The notes under the pieces: generated by a model | Seen by the model: the letters and a program-made list of their open reading frames with translations, nothing else | The model's database searches: none | Told to the model about the DNA's origin: nothing | Assembly (NCBI GenBank): GCA_000231825.2 | Contig: JH720350.1 | Span: forward strand, 213,568-277,567 | Direction: 5' to 3' | DNA: 64,000 nucleotides | DNA from: Tetrahymena elliotti 4EA | Taxonomy: Eukaryota; Ciliophora; Oligohymenophorea; Hymenostomatida; Tetrahymenidae | Made by a program: the position numbers and the translations under genes | Shown: one piece after another, positions 1 through 12,091 of the stretch | Layout: every line of letters begins with the position of its first letter | Position numbering within the stretch: position 1 is the stretch's first letter

Positions 1-869
1 TATCAATATATTTGATCTTGTTATTGTTGTAAAAAGTATCCAAATGCCATTTTTATGATATTTTAATAAAATTAAGAAGATAATTTTTAGATTTTAAAAT
101 TATGAATTTCTTCAGAGAAATACATTTAATCATGACAATATTATTAATATTATTGAAGTTAAAAATTTTAATTTACTCTTTTTTAACATTTTAAACATCA
201 AGTTATTTTAATAACATAAAGCTAACTAATCAGGTCATATATTTAAAAAATCTCATAAATACACTGCTTTCATTCAAAATTGAATGGAAAAAAAAATATT
301 ATAAACTTTTAATTAATACGTTTTCTTTCTCTGAACTAGAAGAATTAGAAGAAGAGAAAAATAAGAACGGTGTTAATTACTTTGTTAGATATTACATAGT
401 AAAGATAAAATATTTATAACTTTTATATTAAATTTATACTAAAAAAATATTTTTATTAATTTTTGAATAATTATGTAAAATTCATTATCCAAGTAATCAA
501 TAAAATAATCTAACGAAAATATAGGTAATAAAATCCAAAATATTATCCAACAATAATAAGAATTATTTGTTTAAATATAGTTTACAATTATTATTAGTCA
601 AATAAAAATAAATTAAATAGATAAAAGAAATCTGATTCAGATAGATAAATAAGTTTTAATATTCAGACTTTTTTAGTTATTTTTAGCTACAAAATTAAAT
701 AGATAATTAGTTTTATCAAAATAATAATTTTTGTAAATTATAGTAGGGATGACAGACAACCTTTATTAGATTATCTAAAAGTATGGAAAGTTTGACATTT
801 AATTAAAATAATCATCATTTCAAATTTTTAATGATAATTTAATTAATCTTCTTAATCTTTTTCTTTAAT

Positions 870-2290
870 GAGTATTGATTTTAATCCTTAGACATCCTTA
901 TCACCAATATTATTCTCACTTTTAAAAATAACAATTGAATAAAGAAATATTTCAAAGAATTACTTCTAATCAATCAATCAATCAATTCATTTATTTATTC
1001 ATTCATTCTAAAATGTATACTTAATATTGAAACATTATTTTTACCTAAGGTTAATACTCAAAGTTTAGAGATTAGAGCATTTTGATAATTCAGATCCTCA
1101 TCCTTAGGCACCCATTTCGCCAATATCATTCCAACTTTTAAAAATAAAAATTTAATAAAGAAATATTGAAAAAAAAGAAAAACACCAAAAAATCACAATC
1201 AAATCTGAAAAGAGCAAATAAAAATGAATGAATGAATCAAACTAATATTGAGTAAACAAACCAAAATTAGTTAGTCATTACTTATAAATTATTNNNNNNN
1301 NNNNNNNNNNNNNNNNNNNNNNNNNNNNNNNNNNNNNNNNNNNNNNNNNNNNNNNNNNNNNNNNNNNNNNNNNNNNNNNNNNNNNNNNNNNNNNNNNNNN
1401 NNNNNNNNNNNNNNNNNNNNNNNNNNNNNNNNNNNNNNNNNNNNNNNNNNNNNNNNNNNNNNNNNNNNNNNNNNNNNNNNNNNNNNNNNNNNNNNNNNNN
1501 NNNNNNNNNNNNNNNNNNNNNNNNNNNNNNNNNNNNNNNNNNNNNNNNNNNNNNNNNNNNNNNNNNNNNNNNNNNNNNNNNNNNNNNNNNNNNNNNNNNN
1601 NNNNNNNNNNNNNNNNNNNNNNNNNNNNNNNNNNNNNNNNNNNNNNNNNNNNNNNNNNNNNNNNNNNNNNNNNNNNNNNNNNNNNNNNNNNNNNNNNNNN
1701 NNNNNNNNNNNNNNNNNNNNNNNNNNNNNNNNNNNNNNNNNNNNNNNNNNNNNNNNNNNNNNNNNNNNNNNNNNNNNNNNNNNNNNNNNNNNNNNNNNNN
1801 NNNNNNNNNNNNNNNNNNNNNNNNNNNNNNNNNNNNNNNNNNNNNNNNNNNNNNNNNNNNNNNNNNNNNNNNNNNNNNNNNNNNNNNNNNNNNNNNNNNN
1901 NNNNNNNNNNNNNNNNNNNNNNNNNNNNNNNNNNNNNNNNNNNNNNNNNNNNNNNNNNNNNNNNNNNNNNNNNNNNNNNNNNNNNNNNNNNNNNNNNNNN
2001 NNNNNNNNNNNNNNNNNNNNNNNNNNNNNNNNNNNNNNNNNNACTTTTAAAAATAAAAATTGAATAAAGAAATATTTAATAGAAAGAAAAGAACAGAAAA
2101 ATGTGAATGAAATCTGAAAAGAACAAATAAAAGTAAATGAATTAGCCAAACTCATATCAAGTAAACAAACCGAAAGTTAGTTAGTTTTTACTTAAAAATT
2201 ATTGTATCCATTTATTGATTCATTCAAAAATGCATAATTAATATTGAAGCACTATTTTTACTGAAGACTAAGACTCAAAAGAAAGAGAAA
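870..2290. repeat. Degenerate tandem repeat spanning an assembly gap
   Basis: Three related blocks are visible, starting near 870, 1092 and 2043. All share the core ACTTTTAAAAATAAAAATT followed by GAATAAAGAAATATT. Blocks two and three continue with AAATCTGAAAAG, then a run containing GTAAACAAACC and TTAGTTAGT. Blocks one and three also share a segment with AATATTGAA(A/G)CA followed by TATTTTTAC and ACTCAAA. The spacing of the first two blocks is about 222 bp. The N run sits inside the array, so the true copy number is unknown. Confidence 0.7.
1294..2042. other. Assembly gap (N run)
   Basis: Unsequenced bases inside a tandem repeat. The frame that appears to cross it is an artefact of translating N. 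Confidence 0.98.
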
Positions 2291-3459
2291 AACATAAAAA
2301 TGTGAAATAAATAAACCAAAATTTGAGTAGGAATTCATAAAATAAAATTGATGTTTTACAAAATGTGAGATAAATTTTGAATACTATTTTTACAAGAAGT
2401 AAAAAGTCAAAATTTAGACATTTGATTATTTTAAAGAAAAGTTAGTAATTTTACCTAAAATTAATGACAAAGAACTTAAATCAGAGCTTAGTAACTTTAA
2501 ATAAATAAAAATTCAAATATATCTACATAAATTGAAGTACTTTAGTGAGATTTGTAAAATATTTTTTATTTTGTATTGACATTTATTTATTTTTTAATAT
2601 TTCTTTAGATATTAAATTGAATATTAATTAATTTGTAATTAATATGAAAGATTAGATTAATTTTTGCAAATTTAATCACAAAAATAAAATAATCAATCTG
2701 ATTATTAAAAATGAGATTCAGATACTACCACTGATTTGTAAAAATTAGGCAAAAACCAAAGATTTTTAATTAAAAAATTCACCAAATCAAAATAAAATAT
2801 GTAAAAAGGGGGGAATGACATCAATTTTGTAATAGAAGTCTAAAAACAGTAATATCAAAAATAACTCAATTTCACCTTTAAATTATTTTTTTTGGGTATT
2901 GAAATAATTACCTTCGTTTAAAAATGTTTATTTTGTATTTTATTAATTATTTTAAGTAGAAAATTACTCATAATGCGTTTATATCAACAATTTGTTTGTT
3001 GAGACAAAATAATTTATTTAAAATGTAAATACTAAAGTTAAAGTTTAAATTAGCAAATAAAAATTCTATCTATACTCTTAAAATAATTAAAACATTAAGC
3101 AACTGGAATTAAATAAGTAAAATAAAATAGCTTGAACAGTAATTTCTCAATAGTTTTTCTTTAATTCACCTAATTTATCTTTTTGTTAAATAAAACTGAA
3201 TTTATTTATTTGATGTTTGTTTTTTTTTTCTTAAATTAAGGAAAGCATTTGATTGAATGACATTGAGAAAGATTTGATAAGAATAAAATACGCACGAATG
3301 AATATATGTATATATAAATATAAATAATGTTAACTTAAAAGGGTAAGACAGTAAACACCCCTGTATAATTAAAATAATAGATAGTTATATTAGCTTTAGT
3401 TGACATCTTTTATTAAATAAACAATATTAATTTTTTGAATTGTTTTCTGTTTAGTAATT

Positions 3460-6283
3460 TCATTTCTTAGAGTCTCTTTTTATTTTAGCTCTAACATTAG
3501 AATCTAATTCTTTCTTTCTAAGTCTAATTTCTTTAGGAGTAACTTCGACAATTTCATCATCTAATTAAAAAATTTATGTTTAATCATTTGCTTTTTTTTT
3601 AATTATAATTACCTCTAATGTAACAAATAGCTTCTTCAATTGAGAAGACACGATAGGGTTAAAGAACGATCTTTTCTTCATGAGATTTGGTTCTGATATT
3701 ATTTAATTCTTTCTTTTTGGTGGGATTCAATTCAACTTCAGATTCTTTTTAATTTTCTCCAATAACTTGTCCGGGATATACTTTAGAGCCAGGTTCAATA
3801 AATAATTAACCAAACTTTTCACAAGTCTTTAAAGCATATGCAGTGACGATACCTTCAGCTGTACAAATTAAGGGACCCTTATTGTTTTTCTTCAAAGCAC
3901 CTCTGTGTTCTTAATATTCGAAGAAGCAACTTTCAAGGACAGCAGTACCTTTTGTGTCATTCAACAATTCACTTCTAAAACCAATCATACCTCTAGTTGG
4001 AACAGTGAAAGTTAATCTATTTTAAATAAATATTCACCAATTAATTCACTTATTTGTGTAATTAAAAATCTTTGCTTACTTATGTAAAATAGGAGTTAAT
4101 TCTTCACAATTTTCATAAACACCTTTACGTTAGGATAACTTTTCAATAACACCAGCAGAATAAACTGGATCAAGTTCAATAGTAACTTTTTCAATAGGTT
4201 CGTGTTATTTGCCATTAATTTCCTTAAAGAGAATCTAAGGAGGAGTTAAACTCATTTCAAAACCTTCTCTACGCATATTTTCAAAAAGAATACCTAAGTG
4301 CAAATCACCTCTACCTTCAACAATCAAACTATTACCATCTTTTCTATCAAGACCTATTTTTTAAACAGATATTTTAATTTTATAAATTTATTTTTATGAA
4401 GATAATAATGCTTGCTATTTTTTTATCTAAAAATATTTATTTTATCAAAATTCTCTTCTTGATTTTTAATTAATATAAATTCTACCTTAAACTCTAAGAG
4501 CAACATCATTTTCACTTTCTTCTTAAAGTCTTTATCTAATTTAACTGTAAGTGAGCTTTTGACCGCCATCTTTACCAGCTAAGGGAGATGTATTTGTGGC
4601 AATAGAAACAGCCATAATTGGAGGATCAATAGGAATACTCTAAAAATAAGTTAAAAAATATTTTAAATAATTATTAAATTATCAATTATTTACGGGAACA
4701 ATATCTAAACTTCCATATTTATTAAGAGTGTAAGCTACTGTAGAGTTAGTGAAACCTGCAACAGAAACAATATCACCAGCATAGGCAGTGTTAATTTCCA
4801 TCTATTTAATAATTATAAAATATTTTTGTTTTGATTACATTCTTTTATAATTAGAAAATAATAAATTACTTGTCTCATGCCATATCTTCTAACGATTTTC
4901 ATGACTTTACCGTTTTCAGCTAAATTTCCAGAAGGATCAACTGAAGTAAGTCTATCACCTACACTGAGTTGACCTCTTAAGATTTTACCAATAACCATTT
5001 TACCGTGATATTAATTACTTTCAGTTTGAGAAATGAGAAGTTAGAAATCTCCTTCGATTTATTATTTAGGATAAGGAACATGGCTAACGATAGCATCCAT
5101 AACGCATGCGACACCATTTTTATTAGGAGAATTAATTTCTTCAAGACTTGGAACTGCCCATCCTTCCTGTAAATTATTTATATTAATTAATAAATTCTGC
5201 ATTTGTTAAGGGATAATTTAAATTTATTACTCTACCAGAAGCATAGTAAACAGGGTAATCAAGTAAATCTTCATTAACTTCCATTTCAATAAACATATCA
5301 AGAATCTTTTGATAAATTAATTAAAAATATTTAGGAGATAAAACTAACTAACTATTTCAATTTGTTTAGATTTATTTACTTCACTTTCAACTTCTTTTAC
5401 TCTAGCTGTAGGACGATCTACTTTATTGATAATTACTATAGGCTTGAGGCCTTGCTTTAATGCTTTCTTCAAGACGAACTTGGTTTGGGTCATGGGACCT
5501 TCAGTAGCACAAACTAAAAGAATGACACCATCAACCATAGACATAATACGTTCAACTTCACCACCAAAATCATGATGCCCAGGGGTATCTACAATGTTAA
5601 TCTTATAGTCCTTATAAGTGACACCAGTAACCTTAGAGCTATTTTATAATGAGAAAAAATATAGCAATTATCCTTTAATCTAAAAGTTTTTGGAGATTTT
5701 GGGTATCTTCTACATAGTTAAATTATTATTAAAAATGAGGAGGAGTTAAGAATATTTATGAATCTCCATTTAAATCCAAAGATAATTCAATCAAATTTAA
5801 TGTCGCTTACAGAATGGTAATACCCTTTTCCTATTCTAACTAGTTGCTATCCATAGACTTGTCATGCTCAAGGCCAGAAGTTTTGAGAAGAGTATCAACT
5901 AAAGTAGTTTTACCGTGATCGACGTGAGCAATAATAGCTACGTTTCTGAACTTAGTGTTATCACTTGAGTTTAAGACTTTTAAAACTTCAGGATTCTAAT
6001 TAAATGAAGATGAATGAGCAATTAGAAAATGAAAAATTTAGATGAATGTCATATCAAATAATCTTACTTTAATGACTTTTTCTTAGGGTTCTAAGGCAAA
6101 TGAATAGCTTGGAATCTAAGTAAATGAAGTGAGTTATCTAGTGAACTACTTATTTAATTATTTCTAAACTAAATATGAAATCTATTATGACTAATTGTTA
6201 GTTAAAAGCTAAGAGTAACTCTTGCTGTTAACACGTAGACTTTTACCAAGTCTTGAGAGTTATAAAAATTGTTTAGATATCAT
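3460..6283 (-). CDS. TypA/BipA family translational GTPase, probably mitochondrial
   Basis: Ribosome-associated GTPase of the EF-G-like TypA/BipA family. The G domain shows HVDHGKT (about residues 97-103), a switch-I-like GITIL segment, [14 protein letters not shown] and NKVDRP. The domain II-like part contains [18 protein letters not shown]. The TypA-specific end includes [31 protein letters not shown] and [12 protein letters not shown], which closely follows bacterial BipA. I chose the ATG at 6283 because an uninterrupted 5' exon adds about 85 residues rich in K, R, S and Q and almost free of acidic residues, as expected for a mitochondrial presequence. Several introns interrupt the gene, for example 5996-6067, 5639-5810 and 5296-5352. 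Targeting is inferred; the family call is firm. Confidence 0.93.
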
Positions 6284-7985
6284 TTATATATGTATCGTAT
6301 ACTATTTATTTTAAAGATAGGAGAAGTCTTAAATTCTTTTTTTTAATTAAATTACTTGTTTGGATAGGATCTTATTAAATTTTTATTAAAGGCTGATTTT
6401 AGCCCCTCACTCACTAACATACTAACTAAATAGTTAACTAATTAAATCCATAGTTAAGTTTTTAAAGCATTCATTTAGTTAAAAAAGAATCTTCTCAAAT
6501 ATTCTTTCTACTAATAATAATATCTTTCTTTGCAATTTGATGCATCTTAAATTTAATTATTTTCAAATTTATGATTAACCATTCTTACAAATCAATTATT
6601 ATATTTATCTTCATAAACTGTTCTGTTACGAATTCACAAATTAATCATCTTTTCATTTATTTTAAAATTCATTTTAAATTTTACCTCAAAATTGTTTGAA
6701 TAAAAATAATTTTCTTTTTTAAACTGTTTTAGTAGATCAAAATAAAATAGAGATATTCTTTCCTCTGTTTAATATTAGACTTTAACTACCACATCTGCTA
6801 CATAATACTAATTAATACATGGTCATCACTTAGCAAGCTCCTACTGCAGCTTACTTTTTATTTTTTAAAAAAAATTAAATTAAAAAAATCTTAAGAAATA
6901 AATATTTAAATTTAGATATCATGACAATAAAAATGATTATTTGTTAAATTGAAAAAATTTTATTAATTGATTATTTCTACCTATACCTCTAACTTCACCA
7001 GTAAAATGATCATGGTGTGTAACTTTAAAATAAAAAATTTTAATTTTATTTAGCAAGATAATTTAAAATTAAAAAGATGAAGAATTATAAAATTACAATT
7101 CAAACATTTTTTTGGATTTTAAAAAAAGCTTTAATTTTACTGTATATTAAAAAAATTTTCTTTAAATGAAAATGGTGTTTGAAAATTTTTATTTTAAATA
7201 AAATGTCATGAAATATTTTTCAAATGTCAATACTACCTAATTTAACAAAATTAATATAATTAAAATTTTCTTTAATTAATTTTTTAATATTTACTTTGAG
7301 TTAGAAAGTTTAGATTTTTTTACTTTAAAATAAATAAATTTTTTTGAAACAGTATTTTTACAAGAGATTTAGGTTTAAGTATTTTAAGATTAGAGTAATA
7401 TGCTAACATAAACTCATATGCCTTATTCTTTATCTTAATTTGACCAAAACAGATAGAAAATGACTGAAATAATAAGATATAAATGACAATAAAACTTTAA
7501 AAAGTTACAAAAAATTGTAATTGCTTAAATATTTAAGAGAGTGAAAAAAAGTAAAAAGTGAATATAATTTATAAAGAATGAGTATAAAATTAATTGATAA
7601 AAATTTCAAATCAATTCCTTAAAATTAGCTGTCTATTTGGAGAGAGGATAAGAATATTAGAATTGGGACATTTTGCACCCAAAAGCTTATTGATATGTTC
7701 AAATATGATTAAAATGAGTAAAAAAATATTTCAAATAAAAGTAATAGATAATTAAACTAAGTTATATGATACTTTTTGAGAGCTCAGTTATTAATTCATT
7801 AATAATTTATTAATTTTTACAAAGTTTTTTTTATGAAATTAATTGAATAGATAGATGTTAAGTTAAATTTTTTAATCAAATTAATTTTAGGTAAATTGAT
7901 TTAATTTAGTTTGAATTTTATTTAGACATTAAGCATGAACATAAATGAAAACTATTAAATTTTTTATTTTAAGCTTTTTATCACA
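6284..7985. other. Intergenic; one orphan exon-like piece
   Basis: AT-rich DNA between the start of the GTPase gene and the end of the CSN3-like gene, both on the minus strand. No complete gene is supported. On the minus strand at about 6977-7022 there is a short unusually codon-like stretch (reading VTHHDHFTGEVRGIG) with an AAG before it and GTAGAAA after it, and another open piece at about 6745-6855. I could not connect them into a gene. Confidence 0.5.
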
Positions 7986-9697
7986 TCAAGCAATAATAAC
8001 ATCAGGTTGTTGAATTCTTTCTATAACCATCTTTTCGTTTTCAGCTTCATACTCTTATTTAACAGATTTGAGCTATGAAAAAAAATGTTAAATTATTTTT
8101 ATAAATAAAATAGTTTTACTAATTCGAATAAATTCTTTAAAGGAACGAGAACTTCTTCTCTGTGGTCAATATCTTGTCCTTAATTGAATTCGATACAATT
8201 AAGTTTTCTATTGATTTTGAATAATCTTTCTACTTTATTAATATCAGCTTACAATTCTGCTACATCTTTATAGCTAACTTTGATATCCTTGTCAAGCTTA
8301 CTGTTTGTGTAAAAAATATATGTTTTTAAAATTATTTGAAAGGGGTTATTATATTTTTTTACTCAATTCTATATCTTGTATAAACTTTCATTAACTTTCT
8401 GATTTCTTTTATGGTAAAGCAAATTCTAACCTACTTAGCTATACCCTATTAAAAAATATATTCTCATTATCTGTATAAATCTATTAATTGTTTTACTAAG
8501 TTTCCTTCCTTTTGAAGTTCCTTGTCATTGATGATAACAAATTAATCATAAGATTCTAAGTTTTTCTCAGATTATCTATAAACATCAAGTACTAAATTGA
8601 TAAATTTGCTTGAAACTATATCCATCTAGGCAACAGATTTGCCTAATTAAGTCTATTATTAAAATAGCAAAAACAAATAAATTAACTTAAATAAGAATGT
8701 TTAAAAATTATATTTGTTTGAAATAGCTAAGCTATTATTGTTAAGATATTTTAGAATTAAATTTTTTACTTCTCCACTTCTTATACCTAAGAAGAAAAGC
8801 TTTTTGCAAGTATCAAGAGTAACTTGATAGAGGTCCTTTTGGTGAAGCTATACTACAAGTTCAAAGCAATCTTAAGCTTCTCTAAATCTCTATTAATTAA
8901 TTATTTATAAGATTTTATTAAGGTTTATTTTATATAGAAAAGAATCAAAAACAAACTAACAAAATGTGATTGTTTTATTTAATTTACTTTTAAACCTAAG
9001 TAAATACAACCACAGTAATACTTGTAATTGTAGAAATCACCATCATCAATTCCTAAACAATAAAATAAATTTCATTAAGAAATTAAACATGATTTTAGTA
9101 TTTTTTTACTTGATCTAACTTCTAAATGAATCAAAGGCTTTTCAATAATTCTAAGTGCACTCTTGTACATCTTAGCTCTTAAACAAAGTTCAACAAACAT
9201 TGAGTGCAAACGAGTCAAACCAATTTTTTCTTATTCCAAACTTCTGCAAGCAAACTTTTGTTATGATTTATAAATGAAAAAGTTAGGAATTAAACCAAAT
9301 AAAGTTATTTGTTCTTTTAAATGATGAATGATAAATTATATTTAAATCATTTAATTACTTCGAATGCCTTAATGGCTTTAATTGCGTTGTTATTTTCAAT
9401 CATAAATTTCTTATATTCGTCAGCAACTTTATACAATTTATCGATTTTGTGGCTGATTTACTTTCCATTAGTCAAAGATTTCAAGAATCTATCGAAAATA
9501 TTGTAGCTAGTTTTCACATCTAAGTATTAAAGACAGTATAAGAATATGAGCTAATGAGTTTCCATATCTTAGTTTTAAATGGCAGTAAAAATTTAAACTG
9601 CTTGCTTCTTGAATGTTGAATCTTAACTTTCTAATTTCTTGACTAAGCTGTCATAGTTTTGTTCTGAAGACAATTTAATAAATTCGTTAATATTCAT
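7986..9697 (-). CDS. COP9 signalosome subunit 3-like PCI protein
   Basis: The predicted protein resembles CSN3, a scaffold subunit of the COP9 signalosome that deneddylates cullins. It starts MNINEFIKLSSEQNYDSLVK at 9697. The family-like helical-repeat core includes LTRLHSMFVELCLRAKMYKS, followed by YKYYCGCIYLGLKRFREA, matching the '[21 protein letters not shown] ... YYYYGGMIYTGLKNFERAL' region of animal CSN3 in order and spacing. A PCI-like helical/winged-helix end (VRICFTIKEIRKLMKVY ... KINRKLNCIEFNQGQD) follows, then TGA at 7986. Several short introns are needed. A proteasome-lid or eIF3 PCI subunit is the alternative, but the CSN3 pattern fits best. Confidence 0.72.
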
Positions 9698-10795
9698 TTT
9701 TTTTGCTGGCTTTTAATGCTTGCTTTGCTTTTATGTATTTATATATCTTTTTCCTTTTATTTTAAAAGCTTTATTCTTTCTGATCGATATTTTTGATATT
9801 ATATGGGAGAATGGGATAGATAGATAGTTAAATTCTTTATATGCTTATTTTATTGCTTCTATTTGAAGATATACATACGATCTTTTACTTTCTTATTAAC
9901 TTTTAGGCAAATCCTTTTCATTGTTTCATAGTCACTCTAATTTTTTTTTTTGCAAAATCCATTTGATAAATAATAAAACTAAATAGATCCTTTGCTTTTT
10001 TTCTTTTGATTCTAACCTTTTTTCTATTCATATCACTTCTTATCCTTTAGAATTATTCAGAATTCTCATTAAGCATATATATAAACCATCTATATATCTA
10101 ACAAGAAAACGATATTCTCTCTTTTCTTAGCATTAATGATCTTATCTGAAACATAAACTTATTCTTCTATATAAAACTTACCAAACCCTTTAAATGTCTA
10201 AGTGATCATATTATTCAACTCAAAATCGATCAAATAATATCTTTTGCTTTTCAAATTAATAAATCAATCAAATAATTTTGAAAAAGAAATATTTTATTCA
10301 TATTTAAATCTCAAAATTAACATTTTATAAAATAATTTTGGCTTAATCTAAAATTTTCTAAACATCTTGAGTTAATGAATTCAACAACGGAAAAGCAAGT
10401 ATTTATTTAAGAAAAATAAACTTAAAGAGTAAAATAATTGTTGGATTAGTTAGAATATATAGACTTAAATATTGCCATAGTTTTTGTTATTAACCCAAAT
10501 AAATAGTTAGACACATAATAATTATATAATTTAACTACAAAATTATCTCTTTTTTATGTAAAAATAACATTTTAGGTTTGAATTAACTAACTTACTTTAT
10601 TTGTTAATTTGTAATTAATAAAATAAATTTTACTAAGATATATGCACTGAATCTGATAAATTCGATGGAGACGATTGGGCTCTTTAAAAGCCAACGTGTA
10701 TTATTAGAAATAGTTAATATAATAAATTTGAAATTACTGTGATTGTTAATCGATTGAAATAAAAGGAAATTTAATTCTGATATTTATTTAGAAAA
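9698..10795. promoter_or_regulatory. Divergent intergenic region between CSN3-like and TFIIA genes
   Basis: This 1.1 kb AT-rich stretch separates two genes transcribed away from each other, so it should hold both promoters. No specific element is recognisable. It contains a short GATAGATAGATAG run near 9816. No coding signal was seen. Confidence 0.45.
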
Positions 10796-12091
10796 ATGAG
10801 CAATAATAATAACTAGAAAGAAATTCTAAATCTTACTAAAAGGGTTTATGAGGATGTTATAAATAAAGTTTGCCAAAAGTTACTTGATGATCACGAGGAA
10901 AATGAAGGATTGGCAGAAGAAATTATTGATTAGTTGAAATCTGTAAAACATTTATCAATAAGTTTTATAAATTATTTATAACAAATAAATTCATAATCAT
11001 TCTAAAAAACTTTCTAAAAATTAACTTTTATTTTATTTAATAATAATTTTAGCTTTGGAAAAGAAAAATAGAAGAGCGTAAAGTTTATATACCTACAGAA
11101 TTACCCAATAACTAAGTGGTAAGCGTTATCTTCGGTTTATTTATCTTTATATTTTGATAAACAAATAAAAATTTATTCAATGCGAATTATTAACACGCTT
11201 TTCATTACTAAAACACAGAATGATGGAACTCAAAAGAAAGAAGGTTCCACTGCAAGTTAATCTAAATAGAGTGGCAGTGTCCTTCAACCTAATAGTGGAA
11301 AGAATGAACTTTCAGAAGAAAAAACATAAGAACTTTTGCATAATGTGTTTTAATAGAAAATAAATCACTCTCATCCTAATTCTGATATTTAAGGCAATAC
11401 TATTAAAAAAATAAAGACTGAAGAAAACTCAAATTATTGTAAGACTAAATAAAATTATTTCATATTTCAATGTTCATTCTAGCATAATTGATTTAAATTT
11501 TTTAAATTTACTCAAAAGAACCTCCATATACAGCAAGTATTAAATTAGAAGAAATAAGTCCTAATTTTGGTGCATCTGATCATTAAGATGAATTTGAATT
11601 GAATCGTTTGTAGCAAGAAAATGCTTAAATGACTCATCAAAAACCAGAGACAAATATTGAAGTTGATGACTTTTAAGGAGGATAACATAGTCATAGAAAT
11701 ATCAAATAAGAGGAACAATAAATAGATTTTATCAATGCCATTGTATTAATTTAAACTAGTTTAAAAACCTTTCAATTTTCTAAAAAAAATAACAAATGAA
11801 TTATTTTAAATAAATTGTTTGTTAAAATAGAGAACTGATAACCATGAAGACGAAGATAGTGAGGAAGATCAAATTGATCATTTAGAACAAGAAAGAAAAA
11901 AAGAAAATAAAAATGAGCTCTTCTTACTATAACAAGATGAGCATAAAACTGATTGCTATATTTGTGGGTACTATAGTGTAATGAAAAAGAAGACAGCTAA
12001 AAAGTTTAAAATATCTTTTGAAAAAATGATTCTTTCTGCAGATGGAAAAGATTACATTCTTTCTGGTCTTAGTGGAGATCTCGAATGGTGA
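10796..12091 (+). CDS. Transcription initiation factor TFIIA large (alpha/beta) subunit
   Basis: General RNA polymerase II factor that stabilises TBP on the TATA box. The N-terminal four-helix-bundle segment reads VYEDVINKVCQKLLDDHEEN and then LKSLWKRKIEERKV, the classic TFIIA-alpha pattern. A Q/E-rich linker follows. After an acidic stretch (EDEDSEEDQID) the C-terminal beta-barrel part ends KDYILSGLSGDLEW and TGA, as in other TFIIA-beta tails (GRDYIFSKAxGDAEW in animals). Proposed exons are 10796-10942, 11053-11118, 11219-11438, 11519-11742 and 11831-12091, giving 305 residues in frame. An extra CYIC pair sits where other family members start the first beta strand. The short linker makes it smaller than the animal protein. 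Confidence 0.92.

Larger units (their letters stand above)
1..3459. other. Gene-poor AT-rich region
   Basis: No gene could be supported. The stretch holds a degenerate tandem repeat around the first N run, short CAAT/ATTC simple repeats near 966-1010, and AT-rich DNA. The only coding-like patch is a short acidic frame on the plus strand at about 260-402, followed by a plausible GTAAAG donor. It has no start or homology I recognise. The right end (about 3300-3459) is the 3' flank of the GTPase gene read leftwards. Confidence 0.6.

Noticed and set aside
260..402. Plus-strand acidic frame (SELEELEEEKNKNG) with a GTAAAG after it
   Set aside because: Looks coding-like, but has no start, acceptor, partner exon or homology, and chance frames are long when only TGA stops.
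1289..2155. Long minus-strand frame across the first N run
   Set aside because: It exists only because N is translated as unknown residues; the real bases on either side are repeat DNA.
6780..6860. Possible C/D-box snoRNA: minus strand contains GTGATGA
   Set aside because: No D box (CTGA) at a suitable distance and no flanking stem found.
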